A DNA stretch of 64,000 nucleotides from Clostridium ganghwense (GCF_026735165.1 NZ_JAPQES010000007.1:124001-188000), one strand, 5' to 3'; counted from the first letter of the stretch, positions 17,150 through 26,053 are shown. Notes: generated by a model not told the origin, from the letters alone. Made by a program: numbers and translations.

Positions 17150-19708
17150 TTAGTTCTTGTACTTTTCATAAAGCTTTAAAACAAACTCTAAATCTGTGTT
17201 AAATTCCTCTTTTGATGGCTTAACATTTTGAGTCTCATTCGGCTGACTATGTCCAAGCATATATCTGCAAGATTTATTAAATAAATTTGATACATCAGGT
17301 AAATATTGTACAAATTCTTTAGTTATTTTAGGTACAATTGTAAATCTAATATCCGGTTCATATCTTCTTATAATCTTTTTTAGAAATCCTTCCTCAACTA
17401 TAAGCTCACACCATGTTCTGATATCTGAATAAGTTGCTTTTAGTTTTTGTTCAAGTACATCTCCTAAGCAACCTTTACTATTAATTCTCTGAGAAGCATT
17501 TTTTATCTTATTTGTTATCTGTTTCAAAGTTTCAAGTCTTCCTTCAGTTGATAAGGAAATTAACCCCTTATTATCTCTATCAAATTCATCAATCTTAAAG
17601 AATTTATTTTCTTTGTTTTCATTTTTACAACAGCAATTATATAGATAATAATAAAACATTATATTATGAGTAAATACAATAACTTGCCTTTGTTTTGATA
17701 TTTCATAAAAAAGATTTGCAATCTTCTCAGCCCTTTTATAATCAAAAGAACTTACAGGGTCATCAAATAGTGTTGTACAATAATTTTTTCTGATTTTTAA
17801 ATCCGTTACAAATTCTGCTAAAGCAATAGCTTTTTGTTCTCCTTCGCTCATAATTTCAGTAACCTTTGTATTTTCTTTTACTATATACTTACGTCTTCTT
17901 GTCTCCCCCTTATGAGGATTGAGTTTAATGCTTACATTCGGAACTCCAAGAAATTTGCAATATTCATCAAATGTACTTGTATAATCCTCAGCAACGATTT
18001 CCTCAAAAGCTTCCTTTGATTTTTTAGTCAAAGATGTTGTTTTAAATTTATTTTTTATATTATTCAAAAAATCTATATTTACTTTATATCCATACCATTT
18101 ATAAAATAATTCTTTAGCTTCATAAATTTTCTTTTTCCTTAGTAATTTATCTTTAGAAATTTTTAGATTATCTATAATTTCAGTAGTTTCTTCATTTGTT
18201 TTTCCTAAATTATCAAGTCTGCTATTAATTTCATTGATTTCATTTACTAATTCTCCAATAATATTTTCAAAATTAATACTACATTTTTGGGGTACTTCTT
18301 TTTTATTATCAAGACTTTCTTTGAAAATTTTCTTGTTTTTTTCTATAAGGATAATAATGCTTTTTATTTTTTCAACAAAAACCTTTTTATCTTGATTGAA
18401 TAATTGTTCATCTTCCTTTGATAAAGTTAGTGCTATCTCATCTATATAACATGATTGAATCTTTTTTTCTATTTGATTCTTTTCATCATTAGTTTCGGAA
18501 TTTATATGTTCAAAACACACTTTTATTAAATCAATCTGCTCTTTTGATAAAGATTGCCCACAAAAAATACATCTATCATTTTCTTTTGGCAAATCTATTT
18601 CTATTGAGTTGTAATATTGTCTTGCTGTATTAATAAAATTAGACCATTCATTATTAACATTTGTTATATGGTGCACTTTACTGGCAAATTTCTCATTGTA
18701 GTTCTTTTCTTTTTCTAGTAACTCATCATATTGTTTTACGACTTCATTTATAGCATCAATATTTTTTGTACTTACTTTACACGATAGCAATTCAAATTTA
18801 TTCTTAAGTGATTCAAGTTTTGTTTTTTGAGTATTTAAAATCTTTATTATGCTAACAGGATTTTTGCTTTGAAGCTCGTTTATATTGATATCTATCTTTT
18901 CTATTTCCTTTTGTATATCTTCTGATAATGGGTACTTAGTTTTTAAAAATTCTTCAAGTTTTGATACATTTGATACACTACTTGTTATGGTTTTTATATC
19001 TTCAGCAATTAATAAAAAAGAACTATCGATAAATATTTTATTTTGTTCAATTGTTTGTTTATTAATCATATCTTGAAGATTCAACTTAATTGAATCTAAT
19101 AAATTAGTTAATTGAGAAAAATAATTTAATCCTTTAGGTAAAACACTGAATGTAAGATTATTATTTAAAAGTGGAGTAACAGAACTAGAATCAAATACAT
19201 TAATTCTTGAAAGATCATTTTGTTTACTATTGATATCTACACACAAATCATACTTTTCAATATTCCCATATGAATAGGATATTATAATATTCTGATTGTC
19301 TGAAGTTGCATCAGTAGTATATATATTTGACATAATATTAAGATTCTTAGCATTTGTATAATAATTATCTGCTAACTTTCTAAAAACCTTAACATAAGAT
19401 GATTTACCTGTTCCATTTTCTCCATAAAATACATTTAAGTTCTTTCCCAATTCACATGTTACTTCAGGATCTAAAGCATTTATATTCACAGGATTTTTAA
19501 TTTCCTTTATGAATAATTGTGTTTGTTCTGAGTGTTGAGATAGGGAAGTAATCAAGCTAATTTCCTTATTATTTTTAATTATATCCATAATCTCTTTTGT
19601 AGTAACTTCAACATCAATCTCGTTAGTTTTTAATATAGTATTTAACAAATACTTTTTCCAGTTTATATTTTCTGTCCATTCAACTAAGAAGTCTATAGCT
19701 GTTTTCAT
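17150..19708 (-). CDS. RloC-like AAA ATPase with anticodon-nuclease-type residues
   Basis: 852-aa ABC-type ATPase of the AAA_13/RloC kind. Walker A GENGTGKSS (about 95-103), long coiled-coil arms, a zinc hook CIFCG (about 380), the signature region SEGEQKAIALAEF, Walker B with D loop LFDDPVSSFD and the switch His in FTHN. The C-terminal part has R764-xxx-E768 and H820 (GHSQ), matching the spacing type of the Arg-Glu-His triad of PrrC/RloC tRNA anticodon nucleases. RloC is known to cut tRNA in response to DNA damage, blocking phage growth. Function here is inferred from these motifs. ATG with GAAGG leader; P element 6 drives it. Confidence 0.8.
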   Translation of the reverse strand: MKTAIDFLVEWTENINWKKYLLNTILKTNEIDVEVTTKEIMDIIKNNKEISLITSLSQHSEQTQLFIKEIKNPVNINALDPEVTCELGKNLNVFYGENGTGKSSYVKVFRKLADNYYTNAKNLNIMSNIYTTDATSDNQNIIISYSYGNIEKYDLCVDINSKQNDLSRINVFDSSSVTPLLNNNLTFSVLPKGLNYFSQLTNLLDSIKLNLQDMINKQTIEQNKIFIDSSFLLIAEDIKTITSSVSNVSKLEEFLKTKYPLSEDIQKEIEKIDININELQSKNPVSIIKILNTQKTKLESLKNKFELLSCKVSTKNIDAINEVVKQYDELLEKEKNYNEKFASKVHHITNVNNEWSNFINTARQYYNSIEIDLPKENDRCIFCGQSLSKEQIDLIKVCFEHINSETNDEKNQIEKKIQSCYIDEIALTLSKEDEQLFNQDKKVFVEKIKSIIILIEKNKKIFKESLDNKKEVPQKCSINFENIIGELVNEINEINSRLDNLGKTNEETTEIIDNLKISKDKLLRKKKIYEAKELFYKWYGYKVNIDFLNNIKNKFKTTSLTKKSKEAFEEIVAEDYTSTFDEYCKFLGVPNVSIKLNPHKGETRRRKYIVKENTKVTEIMSEGEQKAIALAEFVTDLKIRKNYCTTLFDDPVSSFDYKRAEKIANLFYEISKQRQVIVFTHNIMFYYYLYNCCCKNENKENKFFKIDEFDRDNKGLISLSTEGRLETLKQITNKIKNASQRINSKGCLGDVLEQKLKATYSDIRTWCELIVEEGFLKKIIRRYEPDIRFTIVPKITKEFVQYLPDVSNLFNKSCRYMLGHSQPNETQNVKPSKEEFNTDLEFVLKLYEKYKN

Positions 19709-19843
19709 AATAATTCCTTCTTTCTTGCGAATAAAAATATCATTACAAAGCTAAATATTTATATAGCAACATTTTAACTATTAGTTACACTATAGATAAC
19801 TATTAAGTTTGTTAATGCATAATACATTTAATTGTGTAATTAT

Positions 19844-19915
19844 CAATACTTGTACAATTATACCAAAAAATACCTAGAATATATAAACATATATTGGTAA
19901 TATATCTCATTTGTT
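19844..19915 (-). promoter_or_regulatory. P element 6
   Basis: TATAAT at 19857-19862 in TTTGGTATAATTGTACAAG (minus strand), upstream block ATATATTACCAATATATG. Drives the RloC-like gene. No T element borders it on the far side, so it marks the right end of the cassette array. Confidence 0.75.
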
Positions 19916-20020
19916 TAATAAAATACGAACAAAAACCGAACATATGTTCTTGTAAAAACGAACCAAAAGTGGTAATATAAAATTAGCCACTGGTAAATTG
20001 CCAAAAGGGGAGTTGAATAG

Positions 20021-20185
20021 ATGAACAAAATTAAAACTCTTAAAGATACAGAAGAATGTAGACAAGTTTATAAAGATATACTTATTGAGGAATATTTTAA
20101 TAAAAATATAGATAATTTAGATAAAATAGATCTAAATGTAATTACTGAAATGATAATAGAAAAAAAGAAGGATGGACAAAATTAG
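20021..20185 (+). CDS. Small unknown protein convergent with the repressor
   Basis: 54 residues, acidic and Lys/Ile-rich, likely helical. ATG with AGGGGAG 8 nt upstream. Its last codons overlap the repressor stop by 3 nt on the opposite strand. It lies alone between the accessory array and the lysogeny switch. Confidence 0.5.
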   Translation: MNKIKTLKDTEECRQVYKDILIEEYFNKNIDNLDKIDLNVITEMIIEKKKDGQN

Positions 20186-20595
20186 TTGTCCTCCTTCTTT
20201 ACATTATCTGTATTTTTAGCATAAGTTTTTATTGAATGCTCAATTAAATCTAAGAGTTTTGCATCTATTTCATCTTCATTATTTACAATACCACGTCTTA
20301 TAATCATTTCTTTTAATTCGTCTTTTAAAGATTCTGCTTTTTCGAATCTTTCTTTTTTATGAGTATCTATTTTTCCGATTTTATACAAAATATGTTCTAA
20401 AGACATATTCATCGCTTGGGCTATTTTTTCTATAGTATCAAGTGTGGGTTCAACTTTCTTTTTTGAATAGGGGTCTACGCCTTTTTCAAGCTTATCAATA
20501 TAAGAATGACTTACATCGCATAACTTAGCAAATTCTCTTAGTGATAAATTATAAGTTTCTCTATATTTACTTATAAGTTGACCTAAAGTTTTCAT
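20182..20595 (-). CDS. CI-like phage repressor (XRE family)
   Basis: 137 residues. An N-terminal helix-turn-helix (about 14-40, LSLREFAKLCDVSHSYIDKLEKG) is followed by a helical C-terminal part without a peptidase domain, so it is not the LexA-like self-cleaving type. It is divergent from the Cro-like gene across a 150-bp operator region, the classic lysogeny switch. Its own start codon lies within a copy of the ATGTAATCA repeat, suggesting autoregulation. Confidence 0.85.
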   Translation of the reverse strand: MKTLGQLISKYRETYNLSLREFAKLCDVSHSYIDKLEKGVDPYSKKKVEPTLDTIEKIAQAMNMSLEHILYKIGKIDTHKKERFEKAESLKDELKEMIIRRGIVNNEDEIDAKLLDLIEHSIKTYAKNTDNVKKEDN

Positions 20596-20645
20596 GTAAT
20601 CAGCTCCTTACATTTATTATAACAAGTATGTAATCAATTGTTTAC
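20594..20645. promoter_or_regulatory. Repressor operators and repressor promoter
   Basis: ATGTAATCA occurs at 20594-20602 (over the repressor start) and 20628-20636. The second is part of a 16-bp near-perfect palindrome GTAATCAATTGTTTAC (20630-20645). A TATAAT for the repressor lies on the minus strand at about 20617-20622. These are likely sites for CI/Cro. Confidence 0.65.
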
Positions 20646-20675
20646 GTTTTTTTTCGAAAAATATGTATTTTTTAG

Positions 20676-20704
20676 TTGACAATAACAAATAATAGAGTTA
20701 CAAT
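20676..20704 (+). promoter_or_regulatory. Early rightward promoter
   Basis: Perfect TTGACA (20676-20681), 17-bp spacer, TACAAT (20699-20704). Should drive the Cro-like gene and the early operon. Confidence 0.8.
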
Positions 20705-20748
20705 AAAATTGTAATTAATCAAATACAAAACTTAAGGAGGTGTACTTA

Positions 20749-20970
20749 ATGAAAAACATAATTGCTAAAACTAGAAATAAAAAAAATATTTCACAAGAAA
20801 CATTATCAAAGTCAGTAGGCATATCTAGACCATTTCTTTCTAATATAGAAAATGGAAAGCAAATACCGTCTTGTGATATAGCTGTGAGGATATCTAAAGT
20901 TTTAGGAGAACCAATTGAAAAAATTTTTTTTGAAGAAAGTGTACACAATAAAGAACAGAAGGCGATTTAA
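20749..20970 (+). CDS. Cro-like XRE regulator
   Basis: 73 residues, almost entirely a helix-turn-helix domain (ISQETLSKSVGISRPFLSNIENG). ATG 20749 chosen because AAGGAGGTG lies 6 nt upstream. First gene of the rightward early operon and divergent from the repressor. Confidence 0.85.
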   Translation: MKNIIAKTRNKKNISQETLSKSVGISRPFLSNIENGKQIPSCDIAVRISKVLGEPIEKIFFEESVHNKEQKAI

Positions 20971-21057
20971 ATGGAAAAAAACTAAAGAAAATCTGTTCAC
21001 TATAGTTTATACATTTGAATTTAAAACTTGTTAGCAACTTTAAGGGAGGAGGAGAAA

Positions 21058-21369
21058 ATGACACCAGTAGAACTAGAAAAACTTAAAAGTGAGATAAAAG
21101 CTGAAATCATGAAAGAACTTGAAAATAGTAAAGGCATAAGTAACTGGGCTAAAGTAAAAAAATCAATGGAACCAAGACTTAAACAATATAAGCGACCTCA
21201 CTTAAGTCGTATAGAAAATTCATTAGCAACATTGACTAGATATACATTTGCCATAAATAGAGTAGCACTTTTAAAAGATGATACTTTAGTAGATGCTAAG
21301 AACTTTGTTTCAGAGCTTATTGATGTAATGGTTAAATATTCAGTTTGCAGTGAAGAAAAATCAGCTTAG
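21058..21369 (+). CDS. Early phage protein, unknown
   Basis: 103 residues, charged and helical, with a central basic patch (RLKQYKRPHLSRIENS). ATG 21058 follows GGGAGGAGG; the longer frame from 21028 has no ribosome site. Not recognised beyond its early-gene place. Confidence 0.7.
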   Translation: MTPVELEKLKSEIKAEIMKELENSKGISNWAKVKKSMEPRLKQYKRPHLSRIENSLATLTRYTFAINRVALLKDDTLVDAKNFVSELIDVMVKYSVCSEEKSA

Positions 21370-21421
21370 ATATGTTTTATGTACTTTGAAAATTTGAATA
21401 CTGTAGAAAGGAGGTCCAGAG

Positions 21422-21670
21422 ATGTCAACTAATAAAAATTCTGCTCCTGAGGTACCAGCTCAAGAGCAACCTAAAATTACATTTGATTATGGAGTAATAG
21501 AAACATCAAGATTTTATATCACTACTGATAAAAGTTTTTATGAAAGTATGAAAGAAAATCCTAAGTTTGTTTCAATGTTTACTCCAGAATATTTAGAGGA
21601 ATTTAAAGAAGGCTATCCGCATGTACAGGATTTTCAAATTTATATTTTCTGTATCTCTCAGGAAGAATAG
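21422..21670 (+). CDS. Early phage protein, unknown (first duplicate-leader gene)
   Basis: 82 residues; Pro/Gln-rich N-terminus, then an aromatic body. Strong ribosome site GAAAGGAGGTC. The leader and ATG (21388-21424) are near-identical to those at 21925-21961. The last 68 nt overlap a leftward gene on the other strand. Confidence 0.6.
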   Translation: MSTNKNSAPEVPAQEQPKITFDYGVIETSRFYITTDKSFYESMKENPKFVSMFTPEYLEEFKEGYPHVQDFQIYIFCISQEE

Positions 21671-21827
21671 GGTCGGAAGATTTATTCCATTGGAATACTG
21701 CAAAAACATGAGCATTAGCCAATTTGGAAGTACCTATATAATCCCAACCACAACTTTTAAAAGAGTCAATTTCTTTTAGTTGTTGTTCAGGAGATAATCT
21801 TTCAATACTTAAACGGTATTCTTTCAT
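21603..21827 (-). CDS. Small leftward protein inside the early operon
   Basis: 74 residues with ERLSPEQQLKEIDSF and a GWDYIG...NAHVFAVFQW segment, looking like a compact alpha/beta fold. ATG with GAAAGGTGG upstream on the minus strand. It runs against the operon and is probably an inserted accessory gene. Family not identified. Confidence 0.6.
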   Translation of the reverse strand: MKEYRLSIERLSPEQQLKEIDSFKSCGWDYIGTSKLANAHVFAVFQWNKSSDPILPERYRKYKFENPVHADSLL

Positions 21828-21958
21828 AAATACTCACCACCTTTCAAGTGGTATTATTGGACAAAAATGTAAAAAATCCTTTAGGACGTAACAGTATGAA
21901 AGAACTAAAACTTACTGTTACACAGAAAATTTCAATACTGGAGAAAGGAGGTCAAAAG

Positions 21959-22171
21959 ATGAAAAATAGAACATATCCTACAAAGCTAAATATCTATAAA
22001 GATATAGGAAATGGCGTAGTACCATCAACAAAATTAGAGAATAACCTTCTAGATAGTATAAACGCCATAAAAGTAAATATAAGCATTGATAAAACTGATT
22101 ATCCAATAGAAGAAATCAATAAATCACTTAACGAAGTCTTTGAGTTAATTCTTGGATACTTTCAACAATAG
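21959..22171 (+). CDS. Early phage protein, unknown (second duplicate-leader gene)
   Basis: 70 residues from ATG 21959, which has GAAAGGAGGTC 6 nt upstream. In-frame codons extend upstream to 21896 and encode MKELKLTVTQ, nearly the start of the protein at 22762, but that upstream ATG has a damaged ribosome site. The end overlaps a leftward gene by 44 nt. Confidence 0.6.
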   Translation: MKNRTYPTKLNIYKDIGNGVVPSTKLENNLLDSINAIKVNISIDKTDYPIEEINKSLNEVFELILGYFQQ

Positions 22172-22682
22172 CTTTTAGAGCATCATCAGTATTTTTGATT
22201 GATGGTGAAGCAGTTACGATTGTATTTCTATATGAATAATCAATATCATAGGATTCCTTAAATACTTTGCCAAGAGTTTCGTACTCTAAAGATATTTTGA
22301 AATTTTTATCAGGGTAATTTCTAAAATCAAAAGCAGATGAAATAGATTGATTTGGAGCTAAATATATATTTTGAGATTCTGTAAGTAGTGGTAAATCAAG
22401 AGAAGTAACACATTTACTATAATCTAGTTTAGGTTCAATATTTATTTTGATTAATTTACCAGCAGTTTTACCAAAGTTTTTTATTATTAGTTCATGTACT
22501 ATATTGTTTGAAGTTTTTTCAATATAAAAGACAATATAAGCTCTACTTTCATCAATACGAGTATTTTTAAATTCTTTAAAATTTATGTAGCTTAGAATTG
22601 CTACAATTACAGTAGCTAGGGCAGAAAGTCCAGTCGCTATTAACATAAGCACTACATTGTATTTTTGTAAAAAAATTAACAT
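22128..22682 (-). CDS. Membrane-anchored leftward protein inside the early operon
   Basis: 184 residues: one N-terminal membrane span (about 10-32), then a beta-rich domain ending in a helix. ATG with GAAAGGTGGTGA upstream, the same leader type as 21603-21827. Probably expressed in the lysogen as an accessory gene (exclusion protein?), which is inference. Confidence 0.65.
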   Translation of the reverse strand: MLIFLQKYNVVLMLIATGLSALATVIVAILSYINFKEFKNTRIDESRAYIVFYIEKTSNNIVHELIIKNFGKTAGKLIKINIEPKLDYSKCVTSLDLPLLTESQNIYLAPNQSISSAFDFRNYPDKNFKISLEYETLGKVFKESYDIDYSYRNTIVTASPSIKNTDDALKAIVESIQELTQRLR

Positions 22683-22761
22683 GATATCACCACCTTTCTA
22701 TATGATAATATTCTACAAAATTAGTTAAAATCCTTTAAAAATAGAAAAAGGAGGTAACAGT

Positions 22762-22956
22762 TTGGGTGAACTAAAACTTACTGTTACACAAGCCAAAAGA
22801 GAAGAAACAATAGAAAAAATATTAAAGCTAGTAGAAACAGAATTTGAAGAGGTGGAAGTTACAGTATTATTTACAAAAGGTTTGCTAGAAGATGCAATAA
22901 GAAAAGTAGAAGAAAGAGCTTTATTAGCACCATTAAAAATTATAAATAAAAATTAA
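22762..22956 (+). CDS. Small early protein, unknown
   Basis: 64 residues, helical, acidic. Starts with TTG after AAAGGAGG; the first ten residues (GELKLTVTQ) and leader repeat the sequence at 21886-21925. Not recognised. Confidence 0.6.
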   Translation: MGELKLTVTQAKREETIEKILKLVETEFEEVEVTVLFTKGLLEDAIRKVEERALLAPLKIINKN

Positions 22957-23013
22957 ATATTTAAGGGTTCGTGAAACAAAAGATAGATGGAACAGGAATT
23001 GGGGGAAATAAAA

Positions 23014-23163
23014 TTGGCAGAAGATAAGAATCAATTTAGATGCCCACAGTGCAACAAATTACTTTTTATGTATGAAGTTAAAGGCAGTCTAAAAATTGAA
23101 ATTAAATGTAATAGATGTAGAAGAGTTTCAACATTGATAGTTAAAGGAGGAGAACATCAGTAA
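23014..23163 (+). CDS. Com-like zinc-finger protein
   Basis: 49 residues with CPQC ... CNRC spaced 24 residues apart and the core RCPQCNKLL ... IKCNRC. This is the pattern of the Mu Com family (a translational activator of mom in Mu); many phages carry relatives of unknown role. TTG 23014 chosen because GGGGGAAA lies 7 nt upstream; an in-frame ATG at 22987 lacks a ribosome site. Confidence 0.75.
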   Translation: MAEDKNQFRCPQCNKLLFMYEVKGSLKIEIKCNRCRRVSTLIVKGGEHQ

Positions 23164-23299
23164 ACCAGTAGCAGTAGAAAAGTTTGAGATTAAATCAGGA
23201 AGATTTCAAGCTACAGTAACTAAAGAATACTATAACTCAGAAGAGGATAAAAAGGCTCAAATAGAAGCATTGAAATTTATAAAATCTTTACCAAGGTAG
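23156..23299 (+). CDS. Small early protein with apparent ATC start
   Basis: 47 residues (SKPVAVEKFEIKSGRF ... IKSLPR). The frame has no ATG, GTG or TTG in a usable place; AAAGGAGG sits 5 nt before ATC 23156. The start overlaps the Com-like stop, suggesting coupled translation. Function unknown. Confidence 0.5.
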   Translation: MSKPVAVEKFEIKSGRFQATVTKEYYNSEEDKKAQIEALKFIKSLPR

Positions 23300-23424
23300 G
23301 AGAACAAAAGATATAAAGTGAGTTACTTATACTTATTTTTTTAAAAGCTTAAAATGCATAGATTTATCAATATATTCTATGCAGCATATAAAAAGTTAGA
23401 ACAAATTTTTAGGGGGAATGAAAA

Positions 23425-25101
23425 GTGAATAAGTTAAAAATCAACAAAGTTTCAATGACAGGCTTTAAAAGCTACTTAGAAACAAAAGAAGTTGCTTTAT
23501 CAGACTTCACAGTTATTAATGGAGACAATGCTCAAGGTAAGACAACGATAGGGGAGGCAATTTGCTGGGCATTAACTGGATGTGACTTAAACGGTAATGA
23601 AAAAGCTACAACTAGACTTATTAATAACACTAAGCCAAAACTTACAGAAGTAGCCTTAGATATTGAATTTAACGAAGAGGTCCATACAGTAGTTAGAAGG
23701 AAAAGAGGACGTTGTAATGACTTTTATTTAGATGAGAAGAAAGTTTCTACAGCTGATTTAGCTAGAGAGTTTTTTATGGCAAAAGACGTATTCCTTACAA
23801 TTTTTAATCCAGTTCATTTTTCAAGCATGACACCAAAGGTTGCTAAAGATTTTCTTACAGGTGTTATGAAGGAAGTTGATAAGGAAGAGATTTTAAATGA
23901 ACTAGGGACTTTTATAAAAGATAGACTTCTTAAAAATGGTTTTAGAAACTCAGTTACATTCTTACAGGATAAAAGATCAGATCTTGATGAGCTAGAAAAG
24001 GACAATATCTATCTTGAAGGTGTAATTGATGGCCAAACAAAGATAGAAATACCACAGGAAAAAAGCTTTGATGATAGTGAACTTATAAAGTTAAAAACAA
24101 AGCTTGAAGAATTGCAAAATGAAAAAAATGAAGATTTAGGATTAAAAGAGCTTGAAACTAAATTAATAGAGTTTAGGAGTTCACTTAATGTAATTCCATT
24201 TGATAAGCCAGAGTTGAAAGATGTAAAAGGATTAGAAAGAACTAGACAGGACCTACTTAGTGATTATAAGCAACTAAAGAAAGAGTATGAGAGCTTAGAA
24301 GTTAAAACAGTTACTTGTGACAAGTGTGGTAATGAAATAGATATCAATGAAATTGAAAGAAAGAGACTAACTGAAAAAATTAAAGCTATTGTAGCTAAAG
24401 GTAAGAAAATGGCTGGAGAAATTCAAACTGCTAAAGAGACTAATGAAAAGCTATTAAATGAATATACAGAGAAAGTTAATAACTATAGACTAGAAATTCA
24501 AAATGAAATAGCTAAGATTAAGGAACAAATTTCAAAAGTTCAAGAAGAAAATAAGAAAAAGAATGAAGTAGTTGAAATACAAAAGAAAGCTCTAAAAACT
24601 AAAATTCAAATTTTAGAAGATGAACAAAGAGATGTTCAAATATTTAATGCTAATATACAAAACTTACTTAAGCAGCAGGAACAAATTAATCAAAAAATAC
24701 TAGATTCAAAAGAAGAGTTACAGAGAAATAAAGCAAGAAAAAGTGAACTTAAATTCTTAATAGATGGAGCTAAGCAATTTAATTCTATAAAGCTTAAAAA
24801 GCAAAGTGAGTTTATAGGTAAATATTTAGATAAAGTTACTCTTCAATTTGAAAAACTTACTAAAGATGGAGAATTAAAAGATGATTTTAAGATACTTTAT
24901 GAAGGTAGAGAATTTAATATTTTATCTAATGCAGAACGTATTAAAGCAGGACTTGAAATAAGTAACTTGATAATGAATGTTATGGATTTAAAACTACCAA
25001 TATTCATTGATAATGCTGAAAGCATAACTACATTTAATAAACCTGATACACAGCTAATATTAGCAAAAGTAGCAGAAGGTAAAAAATTAGAAATAGCTTA
25101 G
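23425..25101 (+). CDS. SbcC/Rad50-like AAA ATPase
   Basis: 558 residues. Walker A GDNAQGKTT (about 33-41), long coiled coils, a zinc hook CDKCG (about 300) and a C-terminal FIDNAES segment in the Walker B position. Shorter than SbcC (about 1000), as in many phage versions that accompany RecT. Probably a structural or loading factor for recombination at DNA ends. Start GTG with AGGGGGAA upstream. Ends 13 bp before recT. Confidence 0.85.
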   Translation: MNKLKINKVSMTGFKSYLETKEVALSDFTVINGDNAQGKTTIGEAICWALTGCDLNGNEKATTRLINNTKPKLTEVALDIEFNEEVHTVVRRKRGRCNDFYLDEKKVSTADLAREFFMAKDVFLTIFNPVHFSSMTPKVAKDFLTGVMKEVDKEEILNELGTFIKDRLLKNGFRNSVTFLQDKRSDLDELEKDNIYLEGVIDGQTKIEIPQEKSFDDSELIKLKTKLEELQNEKNEDLGLKELETKLIEFRSSLNVIPFDKPELKDVKGLERTRQDLLSDYKQLKKEYESLEVKTVTCDKCGNEIDINEIERKRLTEKIKAIVAKGKKMAGEIQTAKETNEKLLNEYTEKVNNYRLEIQNEIAKIKEQISKVQEENKKKNEVVEIQKKALKTKIQILEDEQRDVQIFNANIQNLLKQQEQINQKILDSKEELQRNKARKSELKFLIDGAKQFNSIKLKKQSEFIGKYLDKVTLQFEKLTKDGELKDDFKILYEGREFNILSNAERIKAGLEISNLIMNVMDLKLPIFIDNAESITTFNKPDTQLILAKVAEGKKLEIA

Positions 25102-25114
25102 GAGGTAATAAAAA

Positions 25115-26053
25115 ATGAGAAATGATTCAAATGATTTAATGGAAATGAGTCAGGCAGCTTATGAGGTAAATGGAGAAAAGATTAAACTTTCACCAATTAT
25201 AGTAAAGAAATATCTAGTAAGTGGTGATGCAAATAAAGTTACAGATCAGGAAGTTATGATGTTTATAAAACTTTGTCAGTACCAAAAACTTAATCCATTC
25301 TTAAGAGAAGCATACTTAATTAAATATGGAAATTCACCAGCTACACTAGTAACTGGAAAAGATACATTTACAAAGAGAGCTGCTAACTCTAAGGTATCTA
25401 ATGGATATGAAGCAGGAGTAATAGTACTTAATTTAAACAAAGTAATAGAGTTTAGAAATGGCACATTTTATATGCATGATGAAGAAGAACTTTTAGGAGG
25501 ATGGGCTAAGGCATATAGAAAAGATAAAGAGCATCCTGTAGAAATATCAGTTAATCTGAATGAATATGAAGGCAAGAAAAAAGATGGTACATTAAACGCT
25601 AACTGGACACAAAGACCAGGAACAATGATTAGAAAAGTAGCTCTAGTGCAAGCATTAAGAGAAGCATTTCCAGAAGACTTTGAAGGTATGTATTCACCAG
25701 AAGAAATAGGAGTTGAAGATCACCACTTAGATACAAAAAAAATAAGTATAAAAGAAGAAATTAAAAAAGCTAATGAAGTAGAGCCAATACCTCAACCAGC
25801 ACAAAAGGAGCAGAAAGAATATATATTCAGTTTAGGAAAAACAAAAGGTCTTGTAGAGGGAGAAGGCAAAGGTGCTGATATAAGTAAGTTAAAAGAATTT
25901 ACATTACAGTTTGGATATAACCTAAGCAATTTAACATATGAAGAAGCTAATGATTTACTTAACAAATTAGAAAAATATGAGCTAAAGAAAGAAGAAACAG
26001 TTATAGAAGTTGAAGCTGAGACAATAGAACAACTTGGAGATGAACCGTTCTAG
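25115..26053 (+). CDS. bet: RecT/Bet single-strand annealing protein
   Basis: 312 residues of the RecT/Bet family: the segment LCQYQKLNPFLREAYLIKYG, VTGKDTFTKRA and MIRKVALVQALREAFP are typical. It anneals complementary strands during phage recombination. Residues after about 220 are a variable acidic tail. AGGAGG start site; immediately follows the SbcC-like gene. No separate exonuclease is obvious nearby. Confidence 0.9.
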   Translation: MRNDSNDLMEMSQAAYEVNGEKIKLSPIIVKKYLVSGDANKVTDQEVMMFIKLCQYQKLNPFLREAYLIKYGNSPATLVTGKDTFTKRAANSKVSNGYEAGVIVLNLNKVIEFRNGTFYMHDEEELLGGWAKAYRKDKEHPVEISVNLNEYEGKKKDGTLNANWTQRPGTMIRKVALVQALREAFPEDFEGMYSPEEIGVEDHHLDTKKISIKEEIKKANEVEPIPQPAQKEQKEYIFSLGKTKGLVEGEGKGADISKLKEFTLQFGYNLSNLTYEEANDLLNKLEKYELKKEETVIEVEAETIEQLGDEPF

